Assembly: GCF_002291425.1 (NCBI RefSeq)
Contig: NZ_CP014136.1
Span: forward strand, 868,001 to 932,000
DNA length: 64,000 bases
Origin: Gibbsiella quercinecans
GTDB lineage: Bacteria; Pseudomonadota; Gammaproteobacteria; Enterobacterales; Enterobacteriaceae
Direction of reading: 5' to 3'
Of the stretch, positions 1 to 8,247 are shown piece by piece. A program made the translations under genes and the position numbers. A model generated the notes under the pieces. The model saw only the letters and a list, made by a program, of their open reading frames with translations. It was not told the origin of the DNA and did not search any database. Positions within the stretch are counted from its first letter, which is position 1, and each line of letters opens with the position of its first letter.

Positions 1-1058
1 TCTTTACGCATCGCCGCCAGCCCCTCTTCCACCATTGCCATATCGGCGGCAGGATCGAGAATACGGATTTTTTCAAACGGCGACAGACCGTCAAACTGCC
101 AGCGCGCCGGGGATTCCGGCCCGTTGAGGAATGGCCCGATGCCCAAATTGATTTTCAGGTTCTTGCGCCGCGATTTGAAGGTCGGGTAGAACTGGCGGGC
201 GTAGCGTAGCCCCTGCACGCCGGGTTCCAGGCGGCCCCGGCCGGAAACCGACACCGTGTAGCTGCCGTCCAACTGTGGGCGGCAGGCAAACGACGGGGTA
301 TAAAGCGGCGCAGCGATAGCCTGCGCGATTGGCGCGGTGCGAAAGGCGGTGCCGATAACGTTGCCCAGCGGCAAATCAATGCCGTGGCGGCGGCAGAACA
401 TTGAAGTCCAGGCGCCGCCGGCGCAGATCACGCGGCTGGTTTTTATCAACCCACGCTCGGTCACCACCCCGCTGACGCGCCCGGCGGAAATGTCCAGCCC
501 GCGCACCGCGCACTGCTGGAAGATGCTCGCCCCCAGGCGCTGGGCGGCAATCGCCAGCCCGGCAGAGGCCAGCGCCGGTTCGGCGTGCCCATCGGTCGGC
601 GAAGACACGCCCCCCAGCCAGTTGCTGGTGCTGCCCGCCGTCATCGCCTTGGCCTGCTGCGCGTTTAAAATATCGCTGCGCACGCCATAGGCTTTGGCCA
701 TTTTGCCCCAGTTATCCCAGGCGTCGATCTCGCTCTGATCGCCGGTGGCATAGACCAGGCCGGTACGGCGAAAACCAAGCTCTTCGCCGGTTTCCTTGCC
801 TAACGCCTCCCAGCGTTGCAGTGCATAAATGATCAGCGGCAGTTCGCGCTCATCACGGTTTTGCTGGCGGCACCAGCCCCAGTTGCGGCTGGATTGTTCG
901 CCGCCCACCAGCCCCTTCTCCACCAGCGCAACGCTGACGCCCTTCTTCGCCAACTCATACGCGGCGGCCGTTCCGGCAATCCCGGCGCCAATCACCACCA
1001 CATCTGCCGCTTCCGGAAAATACCGGCTGTCCTGTACGTATCGAATAGGTGCTGGCAT
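1..1058 (-). CDS. FAD-dependent amino acid/amine oxidoreductase (DadA-like), 3' end outside window
   Basis: About 352 residues are visible; the C-terminus lies beyond position 1. The start ATG at 1058 gives an N-terminus beginning MPAPIRYVQ, followed by a dinucleotide-binding Rossmann motif (VVIGAGIAGTAAAYELA) at about residues 21-37 and an acidic/positive strand end (ALVEKG), typical of the DAO/glycine oxidase family. These enzymes use FAD to oxidise a C-N bond of an amino acid or secondary amine, giving an imine that hydrolyses to an oxo-acid. It is the last visible gene of a run of eight on this strand, 61 nt after the double ATPase, so it probably acts on a substrate brought in by the adjacent importer. 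A second, different FAD oxidase lies in the same operon (6245-7522). The exact substrate cannot be told from sequence. Confidence 0.8.
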   Translation of the reverse strand, partial: MPAPIRYVQDSRYFPEAADVVVIGAGIAGTAAAYELAKKGVSVALVEKGLVGGEQSSRNWGWCRQQNRDERELPLIIYALQRWEALGKETGEELGFRRTGLVYATGDQSEIDAWDNWGKMAKAYGVRSDILNAQQAKAMTAGSTSNWLGGVSSPTDGHAEPALASAGLAIAAQRLGASIFQQCAVRGLDISAGRVSGVVTERGLIKTSRVICAGGAWTSMFCRRHGIDLPLGNVIGTAFRTAPIAQAIAAPLYTPSFACRPQLDGSYTVSVSGRGRLEPGVQGLRYARQFYPTFKSRRKNLKINLGIGPFLNGPESPARWQFDGLSPFEKIRILDPAADMAMVEEGLAAMRK

Positions 1059-1119
1059 CGCTGTATTACTCCGTTGTTTTCATTGTTTTATTGGCCGTTC
1101 GCCAAGGTGCTATCGCACG

Positions 1120-2784
1120 TTACAGCGCGATCTCGTTATCATCGTATTCATCCAGCCAGCCCTGGCGCAGCTCCGGCACCGCGCGCTTGAGGCGCTCATA
1201 GTAAAGATCGCTGGACGGTTTGTCGTAATCGCTGCGCACCACCTGGGTGACCATGCGGCCGTTTTTCACCACGATAATCTCATCGCACACCGAGCGCACC
1301 GCGTGCAGATCGTGGCTGATGAACAGCACCGACAGCCCCAGTTCACGGCGCAGATCGGTAATCAAATCCAGCACCTCCGCCGCCACCACCGTATCCAGCG
1401 CCGAGGTCACCTCATCGCAAAGGATCAAATCCGGTTCGGCGGCCAATGCCCGCGCCAGGTTAACCCGCTGCTTCTGCCCGCCGGAAAGCGCGCTGGGGCG
1501 CCGCCACAGTACGCTGCGCGGCAGCCGTACCAAGTCCAACAGTTGGAACAATCGCGCTTCCAGCGCCGCGCCGCGCAAGCCGTGAAACAAGCGCAGCGGC
1601 CGGCTAAGGATTTTCTCAATGCTGTGCGCCGGGTTGAGCGCGGTATCCGCCATTTGGAACACATACTGGATGCGGCGCAACTCGTCTTCCGGCCGCTGGC
1701 GCATATCGCCGTCGATATAGCTGCCGTTAAACAGCATAAAGCCGCGGTAGGGTTTGTTCATGCCGGCGATTGCCTGTGCCAGCGTGGTTTTCCCGGAGCC
1801 AGACTCACCGATAATGCCGATCGCCTGGCCGCGGTAAAGCCTGAAGTTGATATCGTCGAGAATTTTTATCTTCGGCTGCTGGTGTTTGTCCAACGGGCCG
1901 TAGCCGGCGCACAGTTCGCGCACTTCCAACAACGGCTGAACAATGCCTTCCTGCGGTTGCCAACTGCTCGGCCGCACCTTCTGCCGCGCGGCGTCCAGCA
2001 GCCGATGGGTGTATTCCGCCGCCGGCGCGCGCAGCAGCGCTTCGGTGGCGCCATATTCGGCAATCGCGCCTTTCAACAGCACCAGAATGCGGTCCGCCAT
2101 CTGCGCCACCACCGCCAAATCGTGGCTGACGTAAATCGCGGTGGTGCCGCGCTGGCGCACCACGCGGCGAAACGCTTTCAGCACTTCAACCTGGGTTGTT
2201 ACGTCGAGCGCGGTAGTCGGCTCGTCAAGGATCACCACCTCCGGATCGGTGATTAACGCCATCGCCGTCATCAGGCGTTGCAACTGGCCGCCGGAAACCT
2301 GATGCGGGTAACGTTGGCCGATGGTCTCCGGGTTGGGCAGCGCCAGCTCACGGAACAGCTCAAGCGCTTTTTTCTCGGCGGCGGCCCGGCTCATCACGCC
2401 ATGGATCACCACCGGCTCCACCACCTGATCGATAATTTTCATCGCCGGGTTAAAAGAAGCCGCCGCGCTCTGGGCAATATAGGCCACTTTGTTGCCGCGA
2501 AAGGCACACTGCTGCTTGGGCGATAGCTGGGTAACGTTAACGCCGGCGATGTGCACGTTGCCTTCAGCAATACGGCAGCCGTGGCGCGCATAGCCCATCA
2601 GCGCCAGGGCAATGGTGGTTTTCCCGGAGCCGGATTCACCGATCAGCGCCAGCACTTCGCCCTTCTGGACGCTAAAGCGAATATCGGAAACCAGCGCAAT
2701 CTCCTGGCCATCGTCGGCCAATGCGGTCACCCGCAGGTTTTCAACCAAAACGGCCGGCTGTGCGACATGTGGCATAATATTCAT
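1120..2784 (-). CDS. Peptide/opine-type ABC importer, fused double ATP-binding protein (DppD-DppF type)
   Basis: A 554-residue protein with two complete ABC ATPase domains in one chain. Domain 1 has Walker A GESGSGKTT near residue 52, signature VSGGQLQRL and Walker B VVILDEPTTALD. Domain 2 repeats the set: GESGSGKTT near residue 325, LSGGQKQRV and LILCDEVTSALD. In the peptide/opine/nickel family these two domains are usually separate proteins (DppD and DppF); fused forms such as GsiA are also known. It would hydrolyse ATP on the cytoplasmic face to drive the two permeases encoded just upstream. Its ATG overlaps the stop of the second permease by 4 nt (ATGA), which supports the start at 2784 and translational coupling. 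The fused form leaves no need for another ATPase gene in the operon. Confidence 0.93.
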   Translation of the reverse strand: MNIMPHVAQPAVLVENLRVTALADDGQEIALVSDIRFSVQKGEVLALIGESGSGKTTIALALMGYARHGCRIAEGNVHIAGVNVTQLSPKQQCAFRGNKVAYIAQSAAASFNPAMKIIDQVVEPVVIHGVMSRAAAEKKALELFRELALPNPETIGQRYPHQVSGGQLQRLMTAMALITDPEVVILDEPTTALDVTTQVEVLKAFRRVVRQRGTTAIYVSHDLAVVAQMADRILVLLKGAIAEYGATEALLRAPAAEYTHRLLDAARQKVRPSSWQPQEGIVQPLLEVRELCAGYGPLDKHQQPKIKILDDINFRLYRGQAIGIIGESGSGKTTLAQAIAGMNKPYRGFMLFNGSYIDGDMRQRPEDELRRIQYVFQMADTALNPAHSIEKILSRPLRLFHGLRGAALEARLFQLLDLVRLPRSVLWRRPSALSGGQKQRVNLARALAAEPDLILCDEVTSALDTVVAAEVLDLITDLRRELGLSVLFISHDLHAVRSVCDEIIVVKNGRMVTQVVRSDYDKPSSDLYYERLKRAVPELRQGWLDEYDDNEIAL

Positions 2785-3632
2785 ATCCCCCCCTTCGCCA
2801 GCTTGAGCGGCCGCATAGCCTGCAAGCTGTCAATAAACAGGTTGGCGCCAATGGTCAGGCTGGCAATGGCAATTGCCGGCATCAACACCGCAGGTGAGCC
2901 GTCAAACAGCCCCGGTAAATTTTCCCGCACCAGCGTTCCCCAGTCGGCGTAAGGCGGCTGCACCCCCAGCCCCAGGAAGCTCAGGCCACTCAGCAACAGC
3001 ACGATATACACAAAGCGCAGGCCGAAGTCGGCGAGCATCGGGTGCAGCATATTCGGCAATATGTCGTGGATAGCGATATAGGCGCGGCTTTCGCCACGCA
3101 GGCGCGATGCCTGCACATAATCCATGGAGCGTAGCGAAGACGCCATGGCCCAGGCGATACGGTACGCGCCCGGCCAATAGGTGAAGACGGCGGTGATGAT
3201 CAGCATCGGCAACGAGGAGCCAAACACCGCCACCACCATCAGCGCCAGGATCTTGCCCGGCAGCACCAGCATCGCATCATTTATTCGCCCAAGGATCTCC
3301 TCCACCCAACGGCCGGCCATCGCCGCCAGCAACGCCAGCAGCGTGCCGATCAGGCTGGCGAGCACCGCCGCCCCCAACGCCAGGCCGATCGAGTAACGCG
3401 CGCCGTACAAAATGCGGCTAAGGATATCGCGCCCCAGGTAGTCCGTGCCAAACCAAAACTGGGCGCTAAAGCCGCCAAACAGATCGCCCGCGCCAATGCC
3501 TTCCAGATCGTGCGGGGCCAGGGCGCCGCCAAACACCGCCATCAGGATCCAGAACAGGGTGATCAGCAGGCCGATACGCCCGCTGGGGCTCAGCGACAGC
3601 AAAAAACGCCACGGTAGCGTGAGTGTCTTCAT
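2781..3632 (-). CDS. ABC importer permease, DppC-like
   Basis: A 283-residue inner-membrane protein of the BPD_transp_1/DppC class. It has an N-terminal hydrophobic segment (after MKTLTLPWRF), the short N-terminal OppC-type region, then about five more membrane segments and the EAA-like loop for ATPase docking near AASRLRGESRAYIAIHDILPN. The reading frame is open further upstream, but the ATG at 3632 overlaps the stop of the preceding permease by one base (TAATG) and gives the normal family length, so the longer start is rejected. It pairs with the DppB-like permease to form the channel. Confidence 0.92.
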   Translation of the reverse strand: MKTLTLPWRFLLSLSPSGRIGLLITLFWILMAVFGGALAPHDLEGIGAGDLFGGFSAQFWFGTDYLGRDILSRILYGARYSIGLALGAAVLASLIGTLLALLAAMAGRWVEEILGRINDAMLVLPGKILALMVVAVFGSSLPMLIITAVFTYWPGAYRIAWAMASSLRSMDYVQASRLRGESRAYIAIHDILPNMLHPMLADFGLRFVYIVLLLSGLSFLGLGVQPPYADWGTLVRENLPGLFDGSPAVLMPAIAIASLTIGANLFIDSLQAMRPLKLAKGGI

Positions 3633-4585
3633 TAGCCCCTCCATTTCGGATTGAAGGCAATGGTCAGGATGTCGGCGGCCAACAACAGCACCAGATAACA
3701 GGCGGCGAACAGCATCACGCACAGTTGCACCACCGGCAGATCGCGGTTGCTGACGGCATCCACCAGTTGGCTGGCCAGCCCCGGATAACTAAAGATGCTT
3801 TCAATAATGATCACCCCGCCAAACAGGTAAGACAGGCTTAGCGAAATGGCGTTGGCAATCGGCCCCACGGCATTCGGCAAGGTATGGCGCAGCACCGCGC
3901 GCAGCGGCGATACCCCTTTTAGGCGCGCCATTTCAAGGTAGGGGCTGTCCATCTGGTTGATGATGGCCGAACGGGTCATCCGCGCCATTTGCGCAACCAG
4001 CACGCAGCACAGCGTCAAGACCGGCAGCGCGTAGGCCTGCAAATAGCTGATCACATCCAGTGAAGGGGTGCCGAGCGACATCGCCGACACCCACTTCAGC
4101 TTGACTGCGAAAATCAGCACGGCGATGGTCGCCACCAGAAATTCCGGCACCGCCACCACCGACATGGTGCCGACCATCAGCGCGCGATCGAACAGCGAAC
4201 CGCGCTTCATCGCCGCTGAAATACCAATCAGCAATGCCAGCGGCACCGATACCAGCGTGGTGATGCCCGCTAACTGGAAGGTGGCGGGGATGCGCTGCGC
4301 CACCAGTTGGGCCACCGGCAGATGGCTGGCGAAAGAGGTGCCGAAATCGCCCTGCAGCATGCCCGCCAGCCAGTGCAGGTAACGTATCGGCAACGGCTTA
4401 TCCAGCCCGAGCTGTTGGCGCAACGCCGCTACCGTTTCCGGCGTGGCGCTTTGGCCCAGCACCATCTGCGCGGCGTCGCCAGGCAGCAGGCTGGTAATGA
4501 AAAACACCACCGCCGACACGATCAACAGGGTCAGGATGCCGGTGCCAATGCGCCGGGCAATCAATAACAGCATGTATCTGTTCAT
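3632..4585 (-). CDS. ABC importer permease, DppB-like
   Basis: A 317-residue membrane protein matching DppB/OppB-type permeases. It opens with a hydrophobic segment after the short MNRYMLLLIARRIG leader, has the long periplasmic stretch (GQSATPETVAALRQQLGLD) typical of this half, and then the permease core with the coupling loop MARLKGVSPLRAVLRHTLPNA. The ATG at 4585 has a GGAGAGGG ribosome-binding site close upstream; a GTG codon immediately before it is the alternative start. It is 21 nt after the binding-protein gene and overlaps the DppC-like gene by one base. Confidence 0.92.
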   Translation of the reverse strand: MNRYMLLLIARRIGTGILTLLIVSAVVFFITSLLPGDAAQMVLGQSATPETVAALRQQLGLDKPLPIRYLHWLAGMLQGDFGTSFASHLPVAQLVAQRIPATFQLAGITTLVSVPLALLIGISAAMKRGSLFDRALMVGTMSVVAVPEFLVATIAVLIFAVKLKWVSAMSLGTPSLDVISYLQAYALPVLTLCCVLVAQMARMTRSAIINQMDSPYLEMARLKGVSPLRAVLRHTLPNAVGPIANAISLSLSYLFGGVIIIESIFSYPGLASQLVDAVSNRDLPVVQLCVMLFAACYLVLLLAADILTIAFNPKWRG

Positions 4586-4606
4586 CACCCTCTCCTCTTC
4601 CTGCCG

Positions 4607-6211
4607 TCAGGCCGCCAGCCAGGCGTACTCATGGAAGCGGTAGCCCATCATCATGCCCGATGGCCAGGCTTCCACCCCTTTCACCTTATTGCTGTGCCCA
4701 TCCAGCGAGCTGATAAACGTTGGGATCAGCGTGCCGCAATGATCGTAAATCAGCTTTTGCATATCGCCGTACATCTGCTTGCGCTTCGCCTGATCGCTTT
4801 CCCCGCGGGCCGCCACCACCAGTTGATCAAACTGCGGGTTCTTCCAGCCGGATTCGTTGTACGGCGCATCCGAGAGGTAAAACTGCGAAAACAGCATATC
4901 CAGGGTTGGGCGCGGGTTGATCGAACCGTAGCCGATCGGATCTTTGGTCCAGTGGGTTGACCAGTAGCCGTCATACGGCACGCGGCGCACCTGGAAGTTG
5001 ATCCCCGCCTGGCGCCCAAACTGCTGGATCAACTGGCCCCCTTCCACCGCGCCCTCAATATTCTGCGTGGTGATGATTTCCGCCTTCGCGCCGACCATGC
5101 CGGCCTTTTTCAGGTGGAACTTGGCCTTGTCAACATCCAGCGGGCGCTGCGGCAGATCCTGGTTGAACATCGGGTGCCACGGCGGCACCGGCGTATCGTT
5201 GGCTACAGTGGCGAACCCCTGCATCACGGTTTTCACCAGCATTTCACGCGGCTGCAGATACTTCATCGCCAGCACAAAATCTTCGTTGCTGCCGGGGGTG
5301 ATATCGGTGCGCAGGATCAGGTTGGTGTACATGCCGGAACGGCTTTCGAGAATGCCGAACTGACCCGCCTGTTTCAGGCGCTTCACATCGTTGGCCGACA
5401 GGGTGGAGATCATATGCAAATCGCCGGACATCAGCGCATTCACGCGCGCCGCCTGATCGGTCACGCCCAGCAGTTCCACTTCATCCAGGTGCGGCAGACC
5501 CGGCTTCCAGTAATTGGGGTTTTTCACCCCCGTGGTGCCGACGCCCGGGGTAAAGGATTTGCAAATAAACGGGCCGGTGCCGTTCGCCTTGGTGAAGTCT
5601 TTGGCGCCGTCTTGCAGGATCAGGAACGGGCTGGTCGCCAGCAACGCCGGCAGATCAAAGTTGGCCTGGGTGAGCACCAGCTTCACTTCGCCGGGGTTAA
5701 CGGCGCTGACGGCGGCAAACTGCTTGGCCAGGGTAATGGCGGTGGAAGCCACCGCCGGATCCTGGTGGCGGCTGAGGGAAAATACCACGTCTTGCGCGGT
5801 CAGCGCTTTGCCGTCGTGGAACGTTACGCCCGGGCGCAGCTTGATTTGCCAGGTGATGCCGTCGCTGCTGTCGATAGACGCCGCCAACGCGGGCTGCGGG
5901 ATCAGATTTTTATCCAGCTCGGTCAGGCCGTTATAGAACATATACTGGCGCGTATAGTCGCCGCTGTTGTTGCCCTTGGCCGGATCCAGCGTGTCGGTGG
6001 CCGAAGCATTCGCCATCGCCGCACGCAGCTTGCCGCCTTTAACCGGGGTTTCCGCCGCCAGAGCGAACTCGGGGAACCCCAACAGGCCGGTGCTCATAAC
6101 CACGCCCGCAGAGAGCAGCTTCATCATGCCGCGCCGCGAAATTGCCACATCCGTGATCGCCTGGGTTAACGCTGGGTTGACGCGATTGAATGCTTTAGGA
6201 AATTTACTCAT
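4607..6211 (-). CDS. Periplasmic substrate-binding protein, peptide/opine family (SBP_bac_5), Tat-type signal
   Basis: A 534-residue extracytoplasmic binding protein of the SBP_bac_5 class (DppA/OppA/NikA). The N-terminal region has a twin-arginine sequence (ISRRGMMKLLSAG) followed by a hydrophobic core and an A-L-A-A cleavage region, so export through Tat is likely. The mature part has the family hallmark about 'TWQIKLRPGVTFHDGKALTAQDVV', seen here as the stretch LRPGVTFHDGKALTAQDVVF. The ATG at 6211 is preceded by GAGGG at a 7-nt spacing, preferred over a GTG two codons upstream. It delivers substrate to the permeases encoded directly downstream. The family binds peptides, opines, nickel or other small amphoteric compounds; the two FAD oxidases and the ALDH in the operon point to an amine or N-substituted amino acid, which is inference. 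Confidence 0.92.
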   Translation of the reverse strand: MSKFPKAFNRVNPALTQAITDVAISRRGMMKLLSAGVVMSTGLLGFPEFALAAETPVKGGKLRAAMANASATDTLDPAKGNNSGDYTRQYMFYNGLTELDKNLIPQPALAASIDSSDGITWQIKLRPGVTFHDGKALTAQDVVFSLSRHQDPAVASTAITLAKQFAAVSAVNPGEVKLVLTQANFDLPALLATSPFLILQDGAKDFTKANGTGPFICKSFTPGVGTTGVKNPNYWKPGLPHLDEVELLGVTDQAARVNALMSGDLHMISTLSANDVKRLKQAGQFGILESRSGMYTNLILRTDITPGSNEDFVLAMKYLQPREMLVKTVMQGFATVANDTPVPPWHPMFNQDLPQRPLDVDKAKFHLKKAGMVGAKAEIITTQNIEGAVEGGQLIQQFGRQAGINFQVRRVPYDGYWSTHWTKDPIGYGSINPRPTLDMLFSQFYLSDAPYNESGWKNPQFDQLVVAARGESDQAKRKQMYGDMQKLIYDHCGTLIPTFISSLDGHSNKVKGVEAWPSGMMMGYRFHEYAWLAA

Positions 6212-6244
6212 CTGCACACCCTCAATAACGAAACGTTGAATAAC

Positions 6245-7522
6245 TCAGGAGAGCCGATCCTTAGCCTTGTAGTACAAGCCCGCCATGGGCAAAAACCAGG
6301 GTTTACCAAAATAGCCGGGCACCGCCGGCCAGTCGCTATGCTGCCAGGGGTTCTCGTTGGCCTTTTCGGCCAGCAAATCCGCCATCACCCGGCCCATCCA
6401 CACCGACATCTGCGTGCCGTGGCCGCTGTAGCCAAGCGAGTAAAACACTCCTTCATGCTCACCGGCGTGCGGCAGACGATCGGCGGTCATATCCACCAGG
6501 CCGCCCCAGCAATAATCGATGCCGACGTTGCCCAGTGTAGGGAACATATTGGCCAGCCCGGCGCGCAACACTTCGCCGCTGCGCGCGTCTGACGTGGGAT
6601 TGCTGATGGCAAAACGCGCGCGGCCGCCGAACACCAACCGCCGATCGGCAGTGGTACGGAAGTAATTGCCCAGATTCAGCGAGGTGACATAGGTGCGATC
6701 GCCCGGCAACAGGTGTTCAAGCTGGCCGGCGGCCAGTGGCTCGGTGACGATCACAAAACTGCCCACCGGGATGATGCGGCGCTGGAACCAGGCAAATGGC
6801 CCAACGTTGGAACAGCCGGTCGCCATCAGCACTTTGTCCGCCAGGATATCGCCACGCGCGGTACTGATGCGGTGGCGGTAGCCGTTCAGCCGCGTCAGGC
6901 CGGTAACGGCCGTGTGCGGATAAATCCGCGCGCCGGCGCGCGCTGCCGCATCGGCCAGGCCAACGCCGAATTTCCCCATATGCATCTGGCCGCCATGCTG
7001 CTGCAACAGCCCGCCATGGAAAGCGGGAGAGTCAATTTCCCCCCTGACTTCGTCGGCGCTTAACAGCGTGACGTCCGGATCGACATGTCGGCGCATCATG
7101 TCATAAGCCGCCTTCAATGCCGGCATGTGCGAAGCCTTGCTGGCCAGCTTCAGCTTGCCGCAGCGGCGAAAATCGCAGTCAATCTGCTCTTCCGCCACCA
7201 ACTGCTGCACATAATCCACCGCCCCGGCATAAGCCTGATAGTAACGGGTGGCTTGCTCAACGCCCTGGCTTGCCGCCAGCGCCGAAAAGTTTTGCGCGAC
7301 GCCGGTATTGCAATGGCCACCGTTGCGCCCGGAGGCCTGGCTCATCACCTCCGCTGCCTCCAGCACCACCACGTCCAAGCCACTGCGCGCCAGGCTAAGC
7401 GCGGCGGAGATGCCGGTAAAACCGCCGCCGATCACCACCACATCGGCCGTGGCGGGCAGTTCACCCTGGGTGGCACCGCTAAAGGCCGGTGCGGTCGCCT
7501 GCCAGAAAGACGCCAGTTTCAT
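6245..7522 (-). CDS. FAD-dependent amine oxidase, PuuB-like
   Basis: A 425-residue FAD oxidoreductase of the DAO family, closest in layout to gamma-glutamylputrescine oxidase PuuB. It has the FAD-binding motif DVVVIGGGFTGISAALSLA near residue 30, the downstream ASGRNGGHCNTG segment typical of the PuuB/YurR/OrdL group, and a C-terminal GLVDMTADRLPHAG and GYSGHGTQMSVWMG region that closes over the flavin. The ATG at 7522 follows a GAGGAG ribosome-binding site; an upstream in-frame extension overlaps the HAD gene and is not credible. PuuB-type enzymes convert a substituted primary amine to an aldehyde, hydrogen peroxide and ammonia. The aldehyde dehydrogenase two genes upstream would take the next step, as PuuC does. 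Confidence 0.85.
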   Translation of the reverse strand: MKLASFWQATAPAFSGATQGELPATADVVVIGGGFTGISAALSLARSGLDVVVLEAAEVMSQASGRNGGHCNTGVAQNFSALAASQGVEQATRYYQAYAGAVDYVQQLVAEEQIDCDFRRCGKLKLASKASHMPALKAAYDMMRRHVDPDVTLLSADEVRGEIDSPAFHGGLLQQHGGQMHMGKFGVGLADAAARAGARIYPHTAVTGLTRLNGYRHRISTARGDILADKVLMATGCSNVGPFAWFQRRIIPVGSFVIVTEPLAAGQLEHLLPGDRTYVTSLNLGNYFRTTADRRLVFGGRARFAISNPTSDARSGEVLRAGLANMFPTLGNVGIDYCWGGLVDMTADRLPHAGEHEGVFYSLGYSGHGTQMSVWMGRVMADLLAEKANENPWQHSDWPAVPGYFGKPWFLPMAGLYYKAKDRLS

Positions 7523-7538
7523 GCCCTGCTCCTCGCGC

Positions 7539-8207
7539 TCACAGGCCCACGACGGCGGCAAGGCCGCCGATATCGTTGATTTCGCTATAGCCGTAATACG
7601 GGTTGGCCGGATCGTGGCCACGGTTGACGAACACCTTGTGTTTGATGCCCAAATCGTGGGCGGTCATCAGGTCATAGCGCAAGCTGGAGGAAACGTGCAG
7701 GATCTCTTCCGGGCCGCAGTTGAGCTTGTTGAGCATGTACTCGAAGCCCTTCATCTGCGGCTTATAAGCGCCCACCTCTTCCGCCGTGATGGTCAGGTGA
7801 ATCGGTGCGCCAAGGCGCGGTACATGGTTTTTAACCAGTTCATCGGTGGAGTTGGTCAGCAGCACCAGCGGGAACGCCTGGGCAACCTTCGCCAACCCGG
7901 CCGGCACATCGGCATGCGGCCCCCAGGTGGCGCAGGCGGCCATAATCGCTTCGCAGTCGCGTTGGGTGCACTCCACGCCCCATTTATTGCAGGTGCGATA
8001 CAAGGCGTTTCCGACCACGTCAGGATAGAGTTTGAACGCGCCCAGCACTTCATCCATACGGTAACGAGCAAAATCAGTGGTAAACGCGGCCATTTGGTCG
8101 CTGCTGACGCGATCGGCGAAGATCGTCGCGGCGGCGCCGGCCATGTCAAAATTGATCAGGGTGCCATAGCAATCGAAAGTGATGTATTTCGGTTTAAACA
8201 CGGCCAT
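7539..8207 (-). CDS. HAD hydrolase, type II haloacid dehalogenase-like
   Basis: A 222-residue HAD-superfamily protein. The nucleophile motif is ITFDCYGTLI (Asp about residue 11), followed by the cap, motif II LLTNST, the lysine motif YKPQ and the SSSLRYD segment that matches the L-2-haloacid dehalogenase subgroup. True dehalogenases of this class hydrolyse 2-haloalkanoic acids, but many relatives found in amine-catabolism operons have unknown substrates. It lies 40 nt downstream of the aldehyde dehydrogenase gene and 16 nt upstream of the PuuB-like oxidase gene, so it is clearly part of this operon. Its role in the pathway is not evident; detoxification of a side product is one guess. Confidence 0.85.
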   Translation of the reverse strand: MAVFKPKYITFDCYGTLINFDMAGAAATIFADRVSSDQMAAFTTDFARYRMDEVLGAFKLYPDVVGNALYRTCNKWGVECTQRDCEAIMAACATWGPHADVPAGLAKVAQAFPLVLLTNSTDELVKNHVPRLGAPIHLTITAEEVGAYKPQMKGFEYMLNKLNCGPEEILHVSSSLRYDLMTAHDLGIKHKVFVNRGHDPANPYYGYSEINDIGGLAAVVGL

Positions 8208-8247
8208 GCTGCTACCTCTGCAAAATAAAGGATTAAGGGGGTAATGC

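Noticed and set aside
829..2256. 475-codon open frame on the plus strand opposite the double ABC ATPase
   Set aside because: It runs antisense through a protein with two complete ATPase domains, is rich in Arg, His, Gln and Ala, and has no family resemblance; long antisense frames are common in GC-rich coding sequence.
5114..6169. 351-codon open frame opposite the binding protein gene
   Set aside because: Antisense to a clear SBP_bac_5 gene; composition (many His, Gln, Gly) is that of a shadow frame.
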